Of a stretch of 64,000 bases of DNA, positions 23,729 through 35,553 are shown in pieces; the first letter of the stretch is position 1; each line of letters starts with the position of its first letter. The stretch comes from Pontederia crassipes (taxonomy: Eukaryota > Streptophyta > Magnoliopsida > Commelinales > Pontederiaceae). The stretch lies in assembly GCA_030549335.1 (NCBI GenBank), contig CM060192.1, positions 24,618,157-24,682,156 of the forward strand, given 5' to 3'. The notes under the pieces were generated by a model. That model had not been told where the DNA came from. It saw only the letters and a program-made list of their open reading frames with translations, and did no database searches. Both the position numbers and the translations under genes were made by a program.

Positions 23729-25470
23729 GTCATACTAGTTATACTCAGTGACCAAAATAAAGATTTCATATGCTAAATAGCTCATCATTAAAAGATAATA
23801 ACAAGATATATTATCATCATAAAATGCGGAAAACTAAGTAATAAGAATCATCAATGAGTCCTGAATATCTCATATAATACATAATCTTAATAATCATGAT
23901 AAAGAAATTAAGATATGAAAATAAAAGATATAGTACACTTATGTGCTATCACCATGAGCTCGATAAAACCTGCCAATGAATTTTGACACAACATATACAT
24001 AAGATAATAATGTTATAATATCATGATAATTTATAGGAAAAAATAATTAATAGGAGAAGATAACATATTAATATAAAATTATAGATATCATATGAAATTA
24101 TCGTAGAAGTAGTAAAGGTCGATCACCAACATCATGAGAAATGTTCAATTATTAATATGCTTTATCATGATCATCATCACCATCATCATCGTCATATCAT
24201 CATCATCATCTTGTAAATTCATCTTTGACTTATTGTGGGTGTCTTTCAACTCGTAGAGTATTCTTTAACTCGTGGATGAATACATTTCAACTTCAATAAA
24301 ATAAAATGTGAGGAGAAGTAAACTGTAATTTGTCCATCATCATCATCATTTAATATTTTTCATTTTATCTTACAACTTTTAAGTAATCTTGTAAATGATT
24401 ATTGCGGTCATTATCATGTAAGGATCATATGAGCGAATATGAGTAATAATAAAATATAGCATATTAATATAAAATAAAAAATATAATAAGAAATTATGGA
24501 AAAGTAGAAAAAGTTGATCACCAACATCATAGAAATGTTTCATTATTAATATACTTTATCATCATCATCATCATCATCATCATCTTACAAATTTATCTTT
24601 GACTTATTGTGGGTGTCTTCCAACTCGTAAAGTATCTTTTAACTCATAAAGTATTTTTCAACTCGTGGATGAGTATATTTCAACTTTAATAAAATAAAGC
24701 ATGAGGAGAAGTAAACTCACTCTTAGATCATCGTCGTTTGTCCATCACCATCATCATCGTCGTCATTTAATATTTTTTCATCTTTTATCTTGAAACTTTT
24801 AATTAATCTTATAAATGAGGATTGCATCAAAGGGTCATGAGATCATAATAACCAGATATCATATTATCATTAAGATCATATAGGACTTTAAATCAAGAGC
24901 CCACAAGATAAGGAGTGAAATCAAAATGCATAATCATAATAATCATCATCATAAGGTAGATTAAAACTAAGGACATAAATCAAGAGTCCAAATAGGGATG
25001 AATCATCATCCAAATGTCAAAACTTGATACGAATATGGGTGGAACATGGGAACTTTTTTTATAGAACTTGAGCCAGGTTCATAGGTCGAGCGTCAGGTAA
25101 AAAACTACACAAGTGGGGCTTCTTCATGGCTGAACTTGGACTGGGTTATCACATTGTAGAGCTCGACAGCTCTGACCATGACAAATCTAGACCGAGTTCG
25201 AAAGAACTCAATGCGAATTTTGGTAGGCTTAGGCCGAGTTCTAGCATTCGAAAAGTAGAACAATGTACAATGGGTATTCTGATAGTTTCTCAAGCATTTG
25301 CCAACAACATCAATCATCATAACATCATGGTTTACATCTAAAGGTCATCAAGAACTATTGGCATATGCTTCAAGTCAAAAGTCACGTTTTAACCTACTTA
25401 TTATGAATTTTAGACAAAAATTATCAAGGTCTTGTTCTTCCTCCTCTTCCACTTACTCCATTAGGCTCTA
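23729..25470 (-). repeat. 3' LTR of the gypsy fossil
   Basis: It shares ordered blocks with 31.31-32.75 kb. It contains ATC/CAT microsatellite patches near 24165-24205 and 24555-24590 and an internal near-repeat of the TTATTGTGGGTGTCTT... region (24225-24360 and 24603-24790). It is less well preserved than its partner. Confidence 0.6.
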
Positions 25471-25984
25471 TATCGATTGATTTCAGTGTTTGCTTTGTTA
25501 ATCGATGAACTATTTTACATATAACATCATGTCTCTTCTAAGTGTACGATAGGTAAAAGATGAAATTCAGGAAGATTTTCCCCCATTTTCACTATGAAAT
25601 AACAACAGATGTTATCTTTTCATATAGCTTATGATGTTCTACTTTCACCTGCTGGCATCAACATTTAGAAATATATTATACAATTTCTTGCTTCATATTT
25701 TTCACTAGAAGCTTCTTTGTACATATTAGTACTACCCGAATGGATCACAAATTCAAACTTGTGGCATTCACTCATCACTTCTCTTTTGAGGGTTTCATCA
25801 TTTGGATCCCGTAGAAGATCTCTGTATCTGATCCTATTATTTGCTGAGAGGTTGAAATCATTGTTCTCCTTTTGGCATCTTTCTATGATCTTTCTTTAAT
25901 GAACTTGCGATAATAGTTAGCAAATTAGATGAAGAAGCAAAATTTCATGCATTCTTTGAGTTGATGGTACATAATCTCCTATAA

Positions 25985-26642
25985 CTAGAACTCACACTTC
26001 GACAACTTAACATATAACTTGTGTTGTCTCAATGTCTCCAGTATACTCCTCAAATGCTTTCTATGTTGTTTTAGGTTCTCTGAATAAATCAATATGTCAT
26101 TTATAAAAATGATAATGAACTGATCTAGGTACAAATTCAACAACCGATTTATAAGGTCCATAAAAGTTGCATGGACGTTCATTGATCCAAGCGACAATAC
26201 TAGAAATTCATAGTAAACATATACTAATTGAAATTTTATCTTTTGTACGTCTTTTTAGCAACTATTAACTAACGGTATCGACTTCATAAATCCAATTTGG
26301 AGAACATTGTTGCCTTAGACAATTGATCAAGATCAACAATACATGGTAGTGGGTACTTGTTCTTACAATTGCCTTATTTAACATCCGGTAGTCAATACAT
26401 AATTTAGAGAATCATCTTTCTTCTTCACAAAAAAATGGTGTGCTCCAAGGAGATACATTTGGTCCGATAAATCCCTTGTATAAAAGTTTCTCTATTTCCT
26501 TTTTTAGTTCACACATCTTAGCATGTGCCATCTGATAAAGGGCATCACCTTTTGTTGTGCTGGTAATCCGAAGATATCTTTTAGAAAAACATTCGAAAAT
26601 TATCAAACTACATCCAATTACTGTAATTTGATGGGTGTACAA
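25985..26642 (-). pseudogene. Gypsy reverse-transcriptase fossil fragments
   Basis: Two fragments match the start and the core of Ty3 reverse transcriptase: ELKKEIEKLLYKGFIGPNVS, corresponding to the usual LLxKGFIRPSxSP block, and LDQFIIIFINDILIYSENLK, corresponding to the FIDDILIYS active-site block, followed by HRKHLRSILETLRQHKLY. The family call is firm; the element is broken. Confidence 0.9.
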
Positions 26643-27550
26643 TATGATTTTTGCACCATCTTTTAGCCATTACTGTAGACATGATTACCTTTTCTTCTTT
26701 TCTAGTAGTACCTTCGACACTAATCATAGGTCCACCATGGGTGCCCCAATAACTATCTTCTTCTGTTTGTATAACACTATTATATTATGGTAGGATAGTC
26801 AATCCATATCAAAAATCTGTCATAGGAATTACTATTAAATCTGAAAAAATTGTTGTCTTAGATTATCGTACTTCATGAAGATATTTCGTGATGTGGAGTG
26901 TTCCGTAGGATTTGTGATCTCCATTAGGTGGCTAGCTCGCATAAAATGTGTATAGAGAATGTCACATTTAAGAGGGCGTGAGCCTCTAAGACATAGGTCT
27001 ACCCGTTACTCTAGGTCTACCCGTTCTCTATTTCCTTTTTTAGTTCACACATCTTAGCATGTGCCATCTGATAAAGGGCATCACCTTTTGTTGTGCTGGT
27101 AATCCGAAGATATCTTTTAGAAAAACATTCGAAAATTATCAAACTACATCCAATTACTGTAATTTGATGGGTGTACAATATGATTTTTGCACCATCTTTT
27201 AGCCATTACTGTAGACATGATTACCTTTTCTTCTTTTCTAGTAGTACCTTCGACACTAATCATAGGTCCACCATGGGTGCCCCAATAACTATCTTCTTCT
27301 GTTTGTATAACACTATTATATTATGGTAGGATAGTCAATCCATATCAAAAATCTGTCATAGGAATTACTATTAAATCTGAAAAAATTGTTGTCTTAGATT
27401 ATCGTACTTCATGAAGATATTTCGTGATGTGGAGTGTTCCGTAGGATTTGTGATCTCCATTAGGTGGCTAGCTCGCATAAAATGTGTATAGAGAATGTCA
27501 CATTTAAGAGGGCGTGAGCCTCTAAGACATAGGTCTACCCGTTACTCTAG
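26488..27550. repeat. Near-perfect 0.53-kb tandem duplication within the gypsy fossil
   Basis: The 527 bp at 26488-27014 recur at 27024-27550 with no difference that I could find by reading the two copies side by side. They are separated by nine bases (GTCTACCCG) that also occur within the repeat end, suggesting a junction at short homology. The copies are far more alike than the LTRs of the host fossil, so the duplication is much younger, or it is an assembly artefact. Confidence 0.9.
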
Positions 27551-29720
27551 TGTATTGCTCTTGAACATAGAAAAATCTCTCAAATGAAGTTTTAAAATTT
27601 ATAATCTTTTTACACTATTGAAATACGATCCGCAAGCGTACGGTATATCATTGTAGTGCTTGATGTTCGATCTACAAAGACAAAGTTGAAATGTCCACAC
27701 TTAATTAAAACCATTTGAAGGAAAAGCCAAGACTATAGGTGTTGTTCAAAATAAGAAAGTGAAATGTTATAAACTAGAAATCACAACAAATAATATTACA
27801 CTAATTTTTATGGGTTTTTAATACCAAATTAGACAATGACCAGTGTAAGCACTAGGGCTGGGGGCACTTGGAACTTACGTCCTTTGAACTTCATTTAGGA
27901 TAAAAATGACTGAATGCCCCTTCATGTGTATTAAGATCACTTGACTCATCCGTGACACTCTTGTTCTCGCGATAAGAACTAGTGCAATCGTCGCTCTTGC
28001 GTACGATACTCCGATTTATAAATCGAGCTTTCTTTCTCATGGATTTGAGTCATGATCTCGTGTCCACTGAGTATCAAGCATTCAAGAGAAATACACTTAA
28101 GGCGAGACGACTGTGATTGGCTCATGCTCACCTCATGGAATATGGACAATCATCTCGGGCATAATACAAGAAACTAGTTTATCACCGAGATTATTTAGAC
28201 AATTTGGAGGGAAAGAAAAGATCGATTCAGAAAATATGATTAAGTATTACTGGAAGTTCTTCAGAAATAATTCATTTGTCACCCGCCCTGCTCGAGTCAC
28301 CGATTACAAGTGAGGATCAGAGATGTTCCCTCTCAGGCAGAACCTTCCAGAATCAAAAGGAATCGAAAATAGCAAGTACGAAGAATGAACACTCTTTGGA
28401 TCCATGTAAGATGATCTGAATCTCCAATTCAATGCGGCCGTTTATTGCTAGAAACTTGGTACACGCGTAACCTTTTTAGGTCGCGGATAAAAAAGTGAAC
28501 AACGTCTAAACCAAATCATGAAGAACTGTCATTGCTAACTTTGTAAAAAATTGAACTATGAGCCATTCATGTCAAAGCTTGATTTCTCTATGTTCGATCG
28601 TGTAGGGCATCTATTGTCCCTACGGTCTAAGGTGCAAGGCAGCAATGATTCAAGAACTCCCCCTATCTTACAACTACGAAGAAAATAAGGAAATCACGTA
28701 GGGAATCATCTTCACCAAAACTCGATTTCTCTACGTTCGATCGCGTAGAGCCTTTAACATTCCTATAGTTGGGGGTGCAAGGTGAAGATGATTTACGAGC
28801 TCAAATCCAAAGGCAAATCTAGAAGGTCGAGAGATATCCAATGAAACATGGATCAAAATAGATATCATTAGAGTGATAAGCAAAGCTCGACATTTAGTAA
28901 ATCATCAAAGCATAAAAAAAGAATAAGAACATAGTACGGAAGTCATGATTAATATCCCCCAGCTACTAGTTGGCTGATTAGTTACACATACAAAAATTAG
29001 AAAAGAAGGAAAAAAAGAAAGAAAAATACAAGAGAGAAGAAAGAAGGGAGGCTGATAGTGCAGCCTCTTTTCCAACCTCCTTCAGCAGCACAAAATGATC
29101 CCAACTCAACCAAAATCAGACCCTCTTGCCTTCAGCCCCTTTTATAGCCTCACTCTTATTGCTAATTCACAATAGCATTTTTGACATTTAGTGCCTCCAA
29201 ATGCTTTATAGGAAGCTTCCTTCTTGGAGTGGATGAAACATTGTTAGTTGGTCCGTGAATATGCTATTTGTTGGTTTGGGACAATGCACTCAGCTGGACT
29301 GAATCCTTATGCCTACTTTTTGGACCACCTCTACCATTTTTCAGCCAAAGAAATTTGTTGTGGTCCCTCCTGCCTCTTGGTCTGTCACCTGTTCAAAATT
29401 TGCCAACAAAAAGGAATCTTTGTTGTGGTCCTGCATGGCTGTCTCCCACAACTCGCCATTCGTCCACTGTCCTAAAAGTCATTTTGTTGTCCACATCTGC
29501 CCACAAAGGTGTGGAAGAAGTTTTCTCCCTTTTGTGTAATGGAATTTATCATGCTAATGTGGAAAGACACATTTTTTTGTTGTTTTCTGCTTTGGACAGT
29601 TAGACTAGTAAACTGCGTCATTTGCCTTCAAATTTATCTGTGTCTAGGTTGGACGAACACACCCGTGTTCCTCATATTCCTATGTATGGGGACATACATC
29701 TGAATACCCTTATGAATTAT
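27551..29720. mobile_element. LTR-like DNA nested in the gypsy fossil
   Basis: This stretch separates the reverse-transcriptase and gag parts of the fossil and has a different character. It includes ATACGATCCGCAAGCGTACGG near 27623, a motif frequent in other plant gypsy elements, and two copies of a TTTCTCTA(T/C)GTTCGATCG(T/C)GTAG block (about 28582 and 28724), each followed by a GGTGCAAGG(C/T) stretch. No protein domain is recognised. It is best seen as a fossil LTR or part of one; ends are approximate. Confidence 0.45.
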
Positions 29721-30559
29721 CGATTGAGATTTCTGTATGGAAAGCAATCAACACAAGTGATAATATCCCAGAAATATAATATTTAGAAGATGGATGTGAA
29801 GAAATAATAAAAGTTGCACTTCAATAATAGTAAAACATGTGTTCAAGCTTGAGAACATAGTAAAACATGAAATAGATGCATATTAAACATAAATAAACAA
29901 TATACATAATTTCTCCGCATCAGTGGCTTATGTCATGTAAGGATAAACTCAAAGCAATAACTCATATTTTTAGAGATAAAGGAATGTAATGCACCTGAAT
30001 AAAATAGAACTGTAATAGGGAGACCAACCATAAATAATATGTAGCTCTGATGATTTCAGCATTTGCAGAGTCACATCTTCTTCTACAACTTTCTTGTACT
30101 AGATTGTTCCCAGTTGCACTACACTAAGTTTGATCTTACTTGTTCTTCATAGAGCAGTCCCATATGAAGTGTCCATGTTTGCTATAGTGTAGGCAAACTT
30201 CAGCCTTCATTCTGCACTCTTTAGTGTGAAATATCTTAAAGTGAGAGTAGGAGTCATTCTGCTGCGTCTCTTGCATTATAGCTTGGGTTGTAATATATCG
30301 TCGATTAATTCATTCCACTGTGAACATCTTAAATTCTTATTCATCTTCCTCACTTGGCATTGAGGTTATTGTTGTTTATTTGCATCATGAGGCTCATATG
30401 GCCTGACTTGATTATACCCATAGTTATCTCTATGGTTAGGACCTCAATTCTATCGTCATTCCACCTGGACTTTTTCTGCTCGGTGGGATGCATAGGGCCT
30501 CTCCTTTCAATTCCTTATATTATTTTAGTTCTCTCTCATAGTTCTTCTTCATCATGGTT

Positions 30560-31205
30560 GCCAACTCAATCACCTCACTCAAATTTTGGCAGTGGTTAGC
30601 TAATGTATTAACTTTGACAATGGTATTCATGCCTAGGAAAAAATGATCTGTTCTTTGCTTGTCATGTAACCTCATTGTATTTTACTTCTCCAAATGAATG
30701 AAATGGATGTACTAGTGACCCACTAACTTTTGGTTTTGGCTTCTTTGCAAGAACTCCTTTTGCTTCAAGTCGTGTTGATACTATGAAAAGTACCACTCCT
30801 CTAACACTTCATGAAAACTTTGTCGGGGAATCACCTCCTAGCCTTCGAACTTGATGTCCTTGGTGAGTCACCAATCCAATGCATCATCATTCAGACGACT
30901 AGTGATGTAAAAAACCTTTTTGTGTTCACTACATTCCATCATTAAAAAGTTTCCTTCATACTTATGATTCACCTCAGCATTGTCAAATTCATCAGTGCCA
31001 TCGAATTGAGGAGGCTATATTTTAAGGAACAATGTCCTTATAGGTTGTCAACGACTGCATTGGTTGTAGTACTACTAGAAGCTGCACTGGCAAAGGTTGT
31101 ACTAGTGGAAGCTGTACTAGTGGCTAGTCTTGTTAAGCCTTATTGGAGCGTACATCATTTTGAATTGTCCCTTCTTGTTCAATATTATTTGCTCGGCCAT
31201 GACCT
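30560..31205 (-). pseudogene. Gypsy gag fossil region
   Basis: Minus-strand fragments have the character of Ty3 gag: a start-like MAEQ near 31200, then a PPQFDGTDE motif, a MMECSEHKKVFYITSRLNDD stretch and WW residues, matching the PPxFDG...WL...F......(K)V.......L...A..WW pattern of retrotransposon gag (PF03732-like). It adjoins the 5' LTR, as expected. Confidence 0.75.
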
Positions 31206-31309
31206 CAAACATTAGGAGCACAACGCGGAGGAATTTATATCATCATACATCATAACAAACATAAAAATAATTAGATTTACAAATGAGGGACAAACTTAAC
31301 TTAACATCA

Positions 31310-33049
31310 GGCGGCATAGTGACTGGTCCTGATATTTCACACATGAATCATGACATTATAGGAACATCATTAAAGGATAATAACAAGAAATAATATCATC
31401 ATAAAGTGCGAAATACTAAGTAATAAGAATCATCAATAAGAACCATCATCCTAATAATCATGATAAAAATTAAGACATGAAAATAAATTACTGATGACAC
31501 CCATATGTTGTCATCATAAGCTCGATCAATCACACGTTCATCATTGAGACCTACACTTGCACGTATGAAAATGAAAGAGAGATAAAACCTCCCAAATGAG
31601 TTTTGATACTCAATACGTAAATAAAATAAAGACATCATAATATTGTGATAATTGATACGAAAGAGTAAATCATAGGAGAATCATCTTTATAAGGTCATCA
31701 TTATGTAAGGAACAATAGATATAATCATATGACTTGATATGAATAATCATGAACGATAGCATATTAATATAAGAACATAAAAGACTATCATCTTATAAAT
31801 TCATTTTTGACTTATTGTGAACGTATTTGAACCTGTAAAGTATTTTTCAACTCATTGAGAAGTTAATATCCCAATAAAAAAGTGTGGAGATGAGTAAACT
31901 CATTCTCAACTGGTCGCATCAACTCATCACCATAAGAACTCTTCATTTGATATTTTTTTGTCTTTTATCTTACAAATTCTGATTAATATTATACATTAGG
32001 ATTGGGTTCTCACAAGAAGAGTTATGAGATCATAATAATCAGAGATCATATTACACATCGTCATTAAAATCATATTAGGACTTCAAATAAGGAGGCACAA
32101 GATATGATCATGAAGAAAAATCAGTGCGCATAATCATAATAATAATCATTATAAGGTAGATCAAGCTTAAAGACATAAATCAAGGGTTCAAATAGGCATG
32201 GATCATCATCTAAATGTCAAAACTCGAATCAAATATGGGTAAAACTCGTGCCGAGTCCGTAGAATCAATCAGAGGAGAATCTTTGAACTTTTTTGGTAGA
32301 ACTCGGGCTGAATCCATATCATATTCGGACAAGGTTCATAGGTCGAGCATCAAATGAAAAGCCGCACACGTCGGGGTTCTACATGGTGAATTTTGAGCTG
32401 GGTCATCATCAATCCAAGCCGGATTCATCATGTCGTAGATCTTCGGCCATAGTATGTTCAGACTGAGTTCGTAAGAACTTGATTTTGATTTCGATGGACT
32501 CGGGCCGGAAGAAAGACCCTGACCGAGTTTTGACATCCGAAAATCGGTGCGATGCACAAAGAATTTTTCAATCATTTGACATTTTTCAGCATCATAAATT
32601 GTCATAACATCATGGTTTACATCTAAAGGTCATCCATAATTGTTGGCATATGCTTTAAATAAAAAATCACGATAACTAATTTAATTTACTTGCATACTTT
32701 ACTAATTTCAGAGGAAAAATTGTCTAAGGCCTTCTTCTTCCAATCAGTCTTAGTGCTTGAGTGTCGGTGTCTCAGTCCTCTAATTCGTCTCCTACATTTT
32801 GGTGGCTGTCAAATTTATGGGAGAGAGACAACGGGACAGAGAATTTACGGGAGAGAGAGAACGGGACGGAGAAAGGAAGATTGCACGGGTGAGGATAAAT
32901 AATAATTCGTTTGATTTCATTTATAGGAGAAGAGATGATTTAATTTGACTAGCTTTCTGTTTTTATGGCTTTAACTTTTTTTCCTCTTTCTTTTTCTTTT
33001 CTTTAACTTTTGTCCTTTCTCTTTTTTTTTTCCGGAACCGGTCATTACA
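31310..33049 (-). repeat. 5' LTR of the gypsy fossil
   Basis: It ends with CCGGTCATTACA, which on the minus strand reads TGTAATGACCGG, the start of an LTR, and it has a purine-rich tract just inside (32.82-32.88 kb on the plus strand, GGGAGAGAGA words). The inner edge near 31.31 kb is set by loss of similarity with the other LTR and is approximate. Confidence 0.6.
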
Positions 33050-35298
33050 ATTTCAGAATTATAACGTATCTCATATTTTTCTTTCGTGCAATATAATAAT
33101 AGCTAAGTCTACATTTTATTTCGGACACTTTTTATGTGTTCGATCATTTATGGCACCATTTGGTTGGAGTTAAAAACGCATGGATTAAAGCATATATTCC
33201 ATCGTATTAGTTAGTTTTTGAAGTTGTGTATTAGATCTTTTTGTAAATAATACGTGAACTCACGTATTTTTATTATTTATAAAATTATTTTTTAAAAAAA
33301 TAATAAATTTTTTCTTGTACTTTTTATAGAATAAAACATGCGTTTAATTGTAATCCGAGAAATATGCATGTATTTTTCTGGTTAACTTCCAACCAAATAT
33401 CATCTAAAAAAATATGAATTATTAAAAAATATAAAATAAAAAACTATTTATTTTAATGCTAGTATTATATTCTTTTATCTTATATTTTTTTTATTCAAAC
33501 TTTTTTTTATGTACCTCAGCAAGCGCAAGTATAATGGCATTAAAATGAGAAATGGCCTAATTCAAACTATTCCAAAATTTTAAAATTAGACTTCGATTTG
33601 GATCCAATTTCTATTGAAATCGGTACCAGGACCAAGACTTACTAAGTTGCATTAAAGAATTAATTTTAAGATAACTCACTGGTTCCTATGCAACTCAAGT
33701 TTGGAAAAAAAAAAACTAAGAAAAACAGATATGTACTATGTAATTGCACTGTAAAATCGCACATGCTTTCAACGTTTGAATCAATATTATTTAAATTTGA
33801 TGATTCAAAACACAAGGAACTTATATTCTAATCAAATCACTATCATCTAATCAAATCGTTAATTTATAACCGATTTCATGATAAGTATTATGATATATTA
33901 TATAATCATCTGGACACACTTTGGTTTTTTCTTTAACCTAGACCTTATTTTGATAGGCTTCAGCTTCAATTGGTGATTGATGTATTTCAATTTCAACTGG
34001 AATGAATTTCAAGCCTAATCTTGGTCCCTCTTAAAACTTGTCTGCATGTCATCTTCTATTTTATAGAATTTTATATTGTATTTTCGTATTCGTTCTAGTT
34101 TTATAAATCATTGCAACCCCTTGTTTTGTAAAATTAATATTTATTTTCACAATAACCCATTTGATTATTACGTTTAATTTTTATACGAATTTCGGAGTTT
34201 GATCATTGTGCATTTTAATCGAAAACATAATCCGATGTGCATCTTTTAATTTTACTAAATGCAATCCAATATGCGTATACTTTGGATACTCAGTAGAGTT
34301 TATGTAAAGTAAGAGTTTAGCAATTTTTAATTAATATATCGTGTTATTTTTAATTAATTGAAGGCAATATTCCAGAAAAAAAAAACAACAGAATTTGGGA
34401 TGAAATCCACGCCATTCCAAATGGTGAGGATTCATAGGAAAACAAACATCGAATTCCATTAAATTCATTTCGAGATCCGCAAGGCACACAAAAAGATATG
34501 TGAACCCACGTTTGAACATTCATTGCAACATTAATTGTAAATTTTTGGATAACAATATTTTAAAATCACGTAAATTTCTCCTAGGCAAAAACCTTTCTTG
34601 TAGTATTTTTTTTTGTTTTTAAACACATATATTTTTATCCATTCCATCGTATTGCATGGGCAGTTGATTCACTTGATTGAATGTGAAAGGAATTTAAAAA
34701 AGGGAAAATAAAAATCATTCCTCCTCAATATTTCATTTTTTCAACCCCAAATAAAAAATCGAAATAAAAAAATAAGAGAACATATTTTCATATCCAACGT
34801 TATACAATTAGCATATAAATATGCATCGTTTAAATAAAATTACTATTAAACTTTTATTTTATTTTTTTTTTCAAATTTACTAATGCCTTTCAAATAACAT
34901 TACTTATATTTTTCATTGTTCTTCATCCACTTTTTCTCTTTCCTTCCCCTTAACTCTCCAACCAAATAAAATATTCTATTATTTATTCAGCTTTCTTCAA
35001 ATGAATACTACTTGACTCAGAGATGATATGTATGTTGAAATTTTTTTTTTGTAAACTAGAAAAAAAAATAATCGCCAAAAATTATCAGGAAATTGAAATT
35101 TCATCCAAAAGTACGGCTCTCTTTCCCTTGCATAATTTTGCTTACATTGCAGTGGAAAAATAAAATAAAAAAGAAGAAACGACGTCGGCCACCCTTTCAC
35201 ACGTTGAGGCTGATGGTTGACCAGCTGTCGACGGCCGGCCTAACGTAACCTTCGTAGAGAGATATCCGGGTAAACGGGAAGCGCGGGACGGAGAGACC
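33050..35298. other. AT-rich intergenic DNA upstream of the GT8-like gene
   Basis: No gene is recognised apart from a MITE at 33151-33404. The last 150-200 bases before 35299 turn GC-rich and should hold the leader of the GT8-like gene; a TTGACC word lies at 35217-35222. No clear TATA box is seen at a suitable distance. Confidence 0.5.
33151..33404. mobile_element. Small MITE-like element with inverted ends
   Basis: The left end CCATTTGGTTGGAGTTAA pairs with TTAACTTCCAACCAAATAT at the right end, giving imperfect terminal inverted repeats of about 16-18 bp around an AT-rich core of about 250 bp. CATG words also occur in symmetrical positions inside. The size and ends fit a MITE. The superfamily is not certain, as no clear direct target duplication is seen. 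Confidence 0.6.
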
Positions 35299-35553
35299 AT
35301 GGCCGCGAGCTCCAGTAATCTGTGGCGGCGACCTGCAGCGGCCTCGTCGAGCTCTCGGCCGCAGGCCGCTGGCGGGCCGCTCCGGCCCGATATCGACCCG
35401 CCGCCGAGGCCCCGGCCGGTGATGCAGACCCTGGCGTTCGCTCTCATCTTCGCCTTGGCCTGCCTCCAGTTTCTTCCGCCGACCCACTTCCGAGACCCTG
35501 CCGATCCCCACCGTAGTTGGATTCCTTTCGACCCCAATCGCTCCTCGCCCCTT
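35299..35553 (+). CDS. GT8-like gene, exon 1
   Basis: GC-rich exon coding residues 1-85 with the signal anchor VMQTLAFALIFALACLQF. It ends CTT before GTAAAT (phase 0); read-through would stop two codons later. Confidence 0.8.

Larger units (their letters stand above)
23729..33049 (-). mobile_element. Ty3-gypsy retrotransposon fossil, minus orientation, broken and nested
   Basis: Long related flanks at about 23.73-25.47 kb and 31.31-33.05 kb share many blocks in the same order (for example ATAATAACAAGA, TAAGTAATAAGAATCATCAAT, CTTATTGTG, AACATCATGGTTTACATCTAAAGGTCATC) and represent the LTRs. The right one ends CCGGTCATTACA and its relation to the solo LTRs at 3.5-8.7 kb is likely (similar CTCGGGC/GAGTTC words). 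Between them, in minus-strand order, lie gag (about 31.2-30.6 kb), an LTR-like insertion (27.55-29.7 kb) and reverse transcriptase (26.64-25.99 kb). The outer ends are approximate, and no convincing target duplication was found. It is broken in many places, and the divergence between LTRs points to considerable age. Confidence 0.8.

Noticed and set aside
23700-24600. ATC/CAT-rich stretches as a satellite array
   Set aside because: The runs are short and occur at matching places in both LTRs of the gypsy fossil, so they are part of the LTR.
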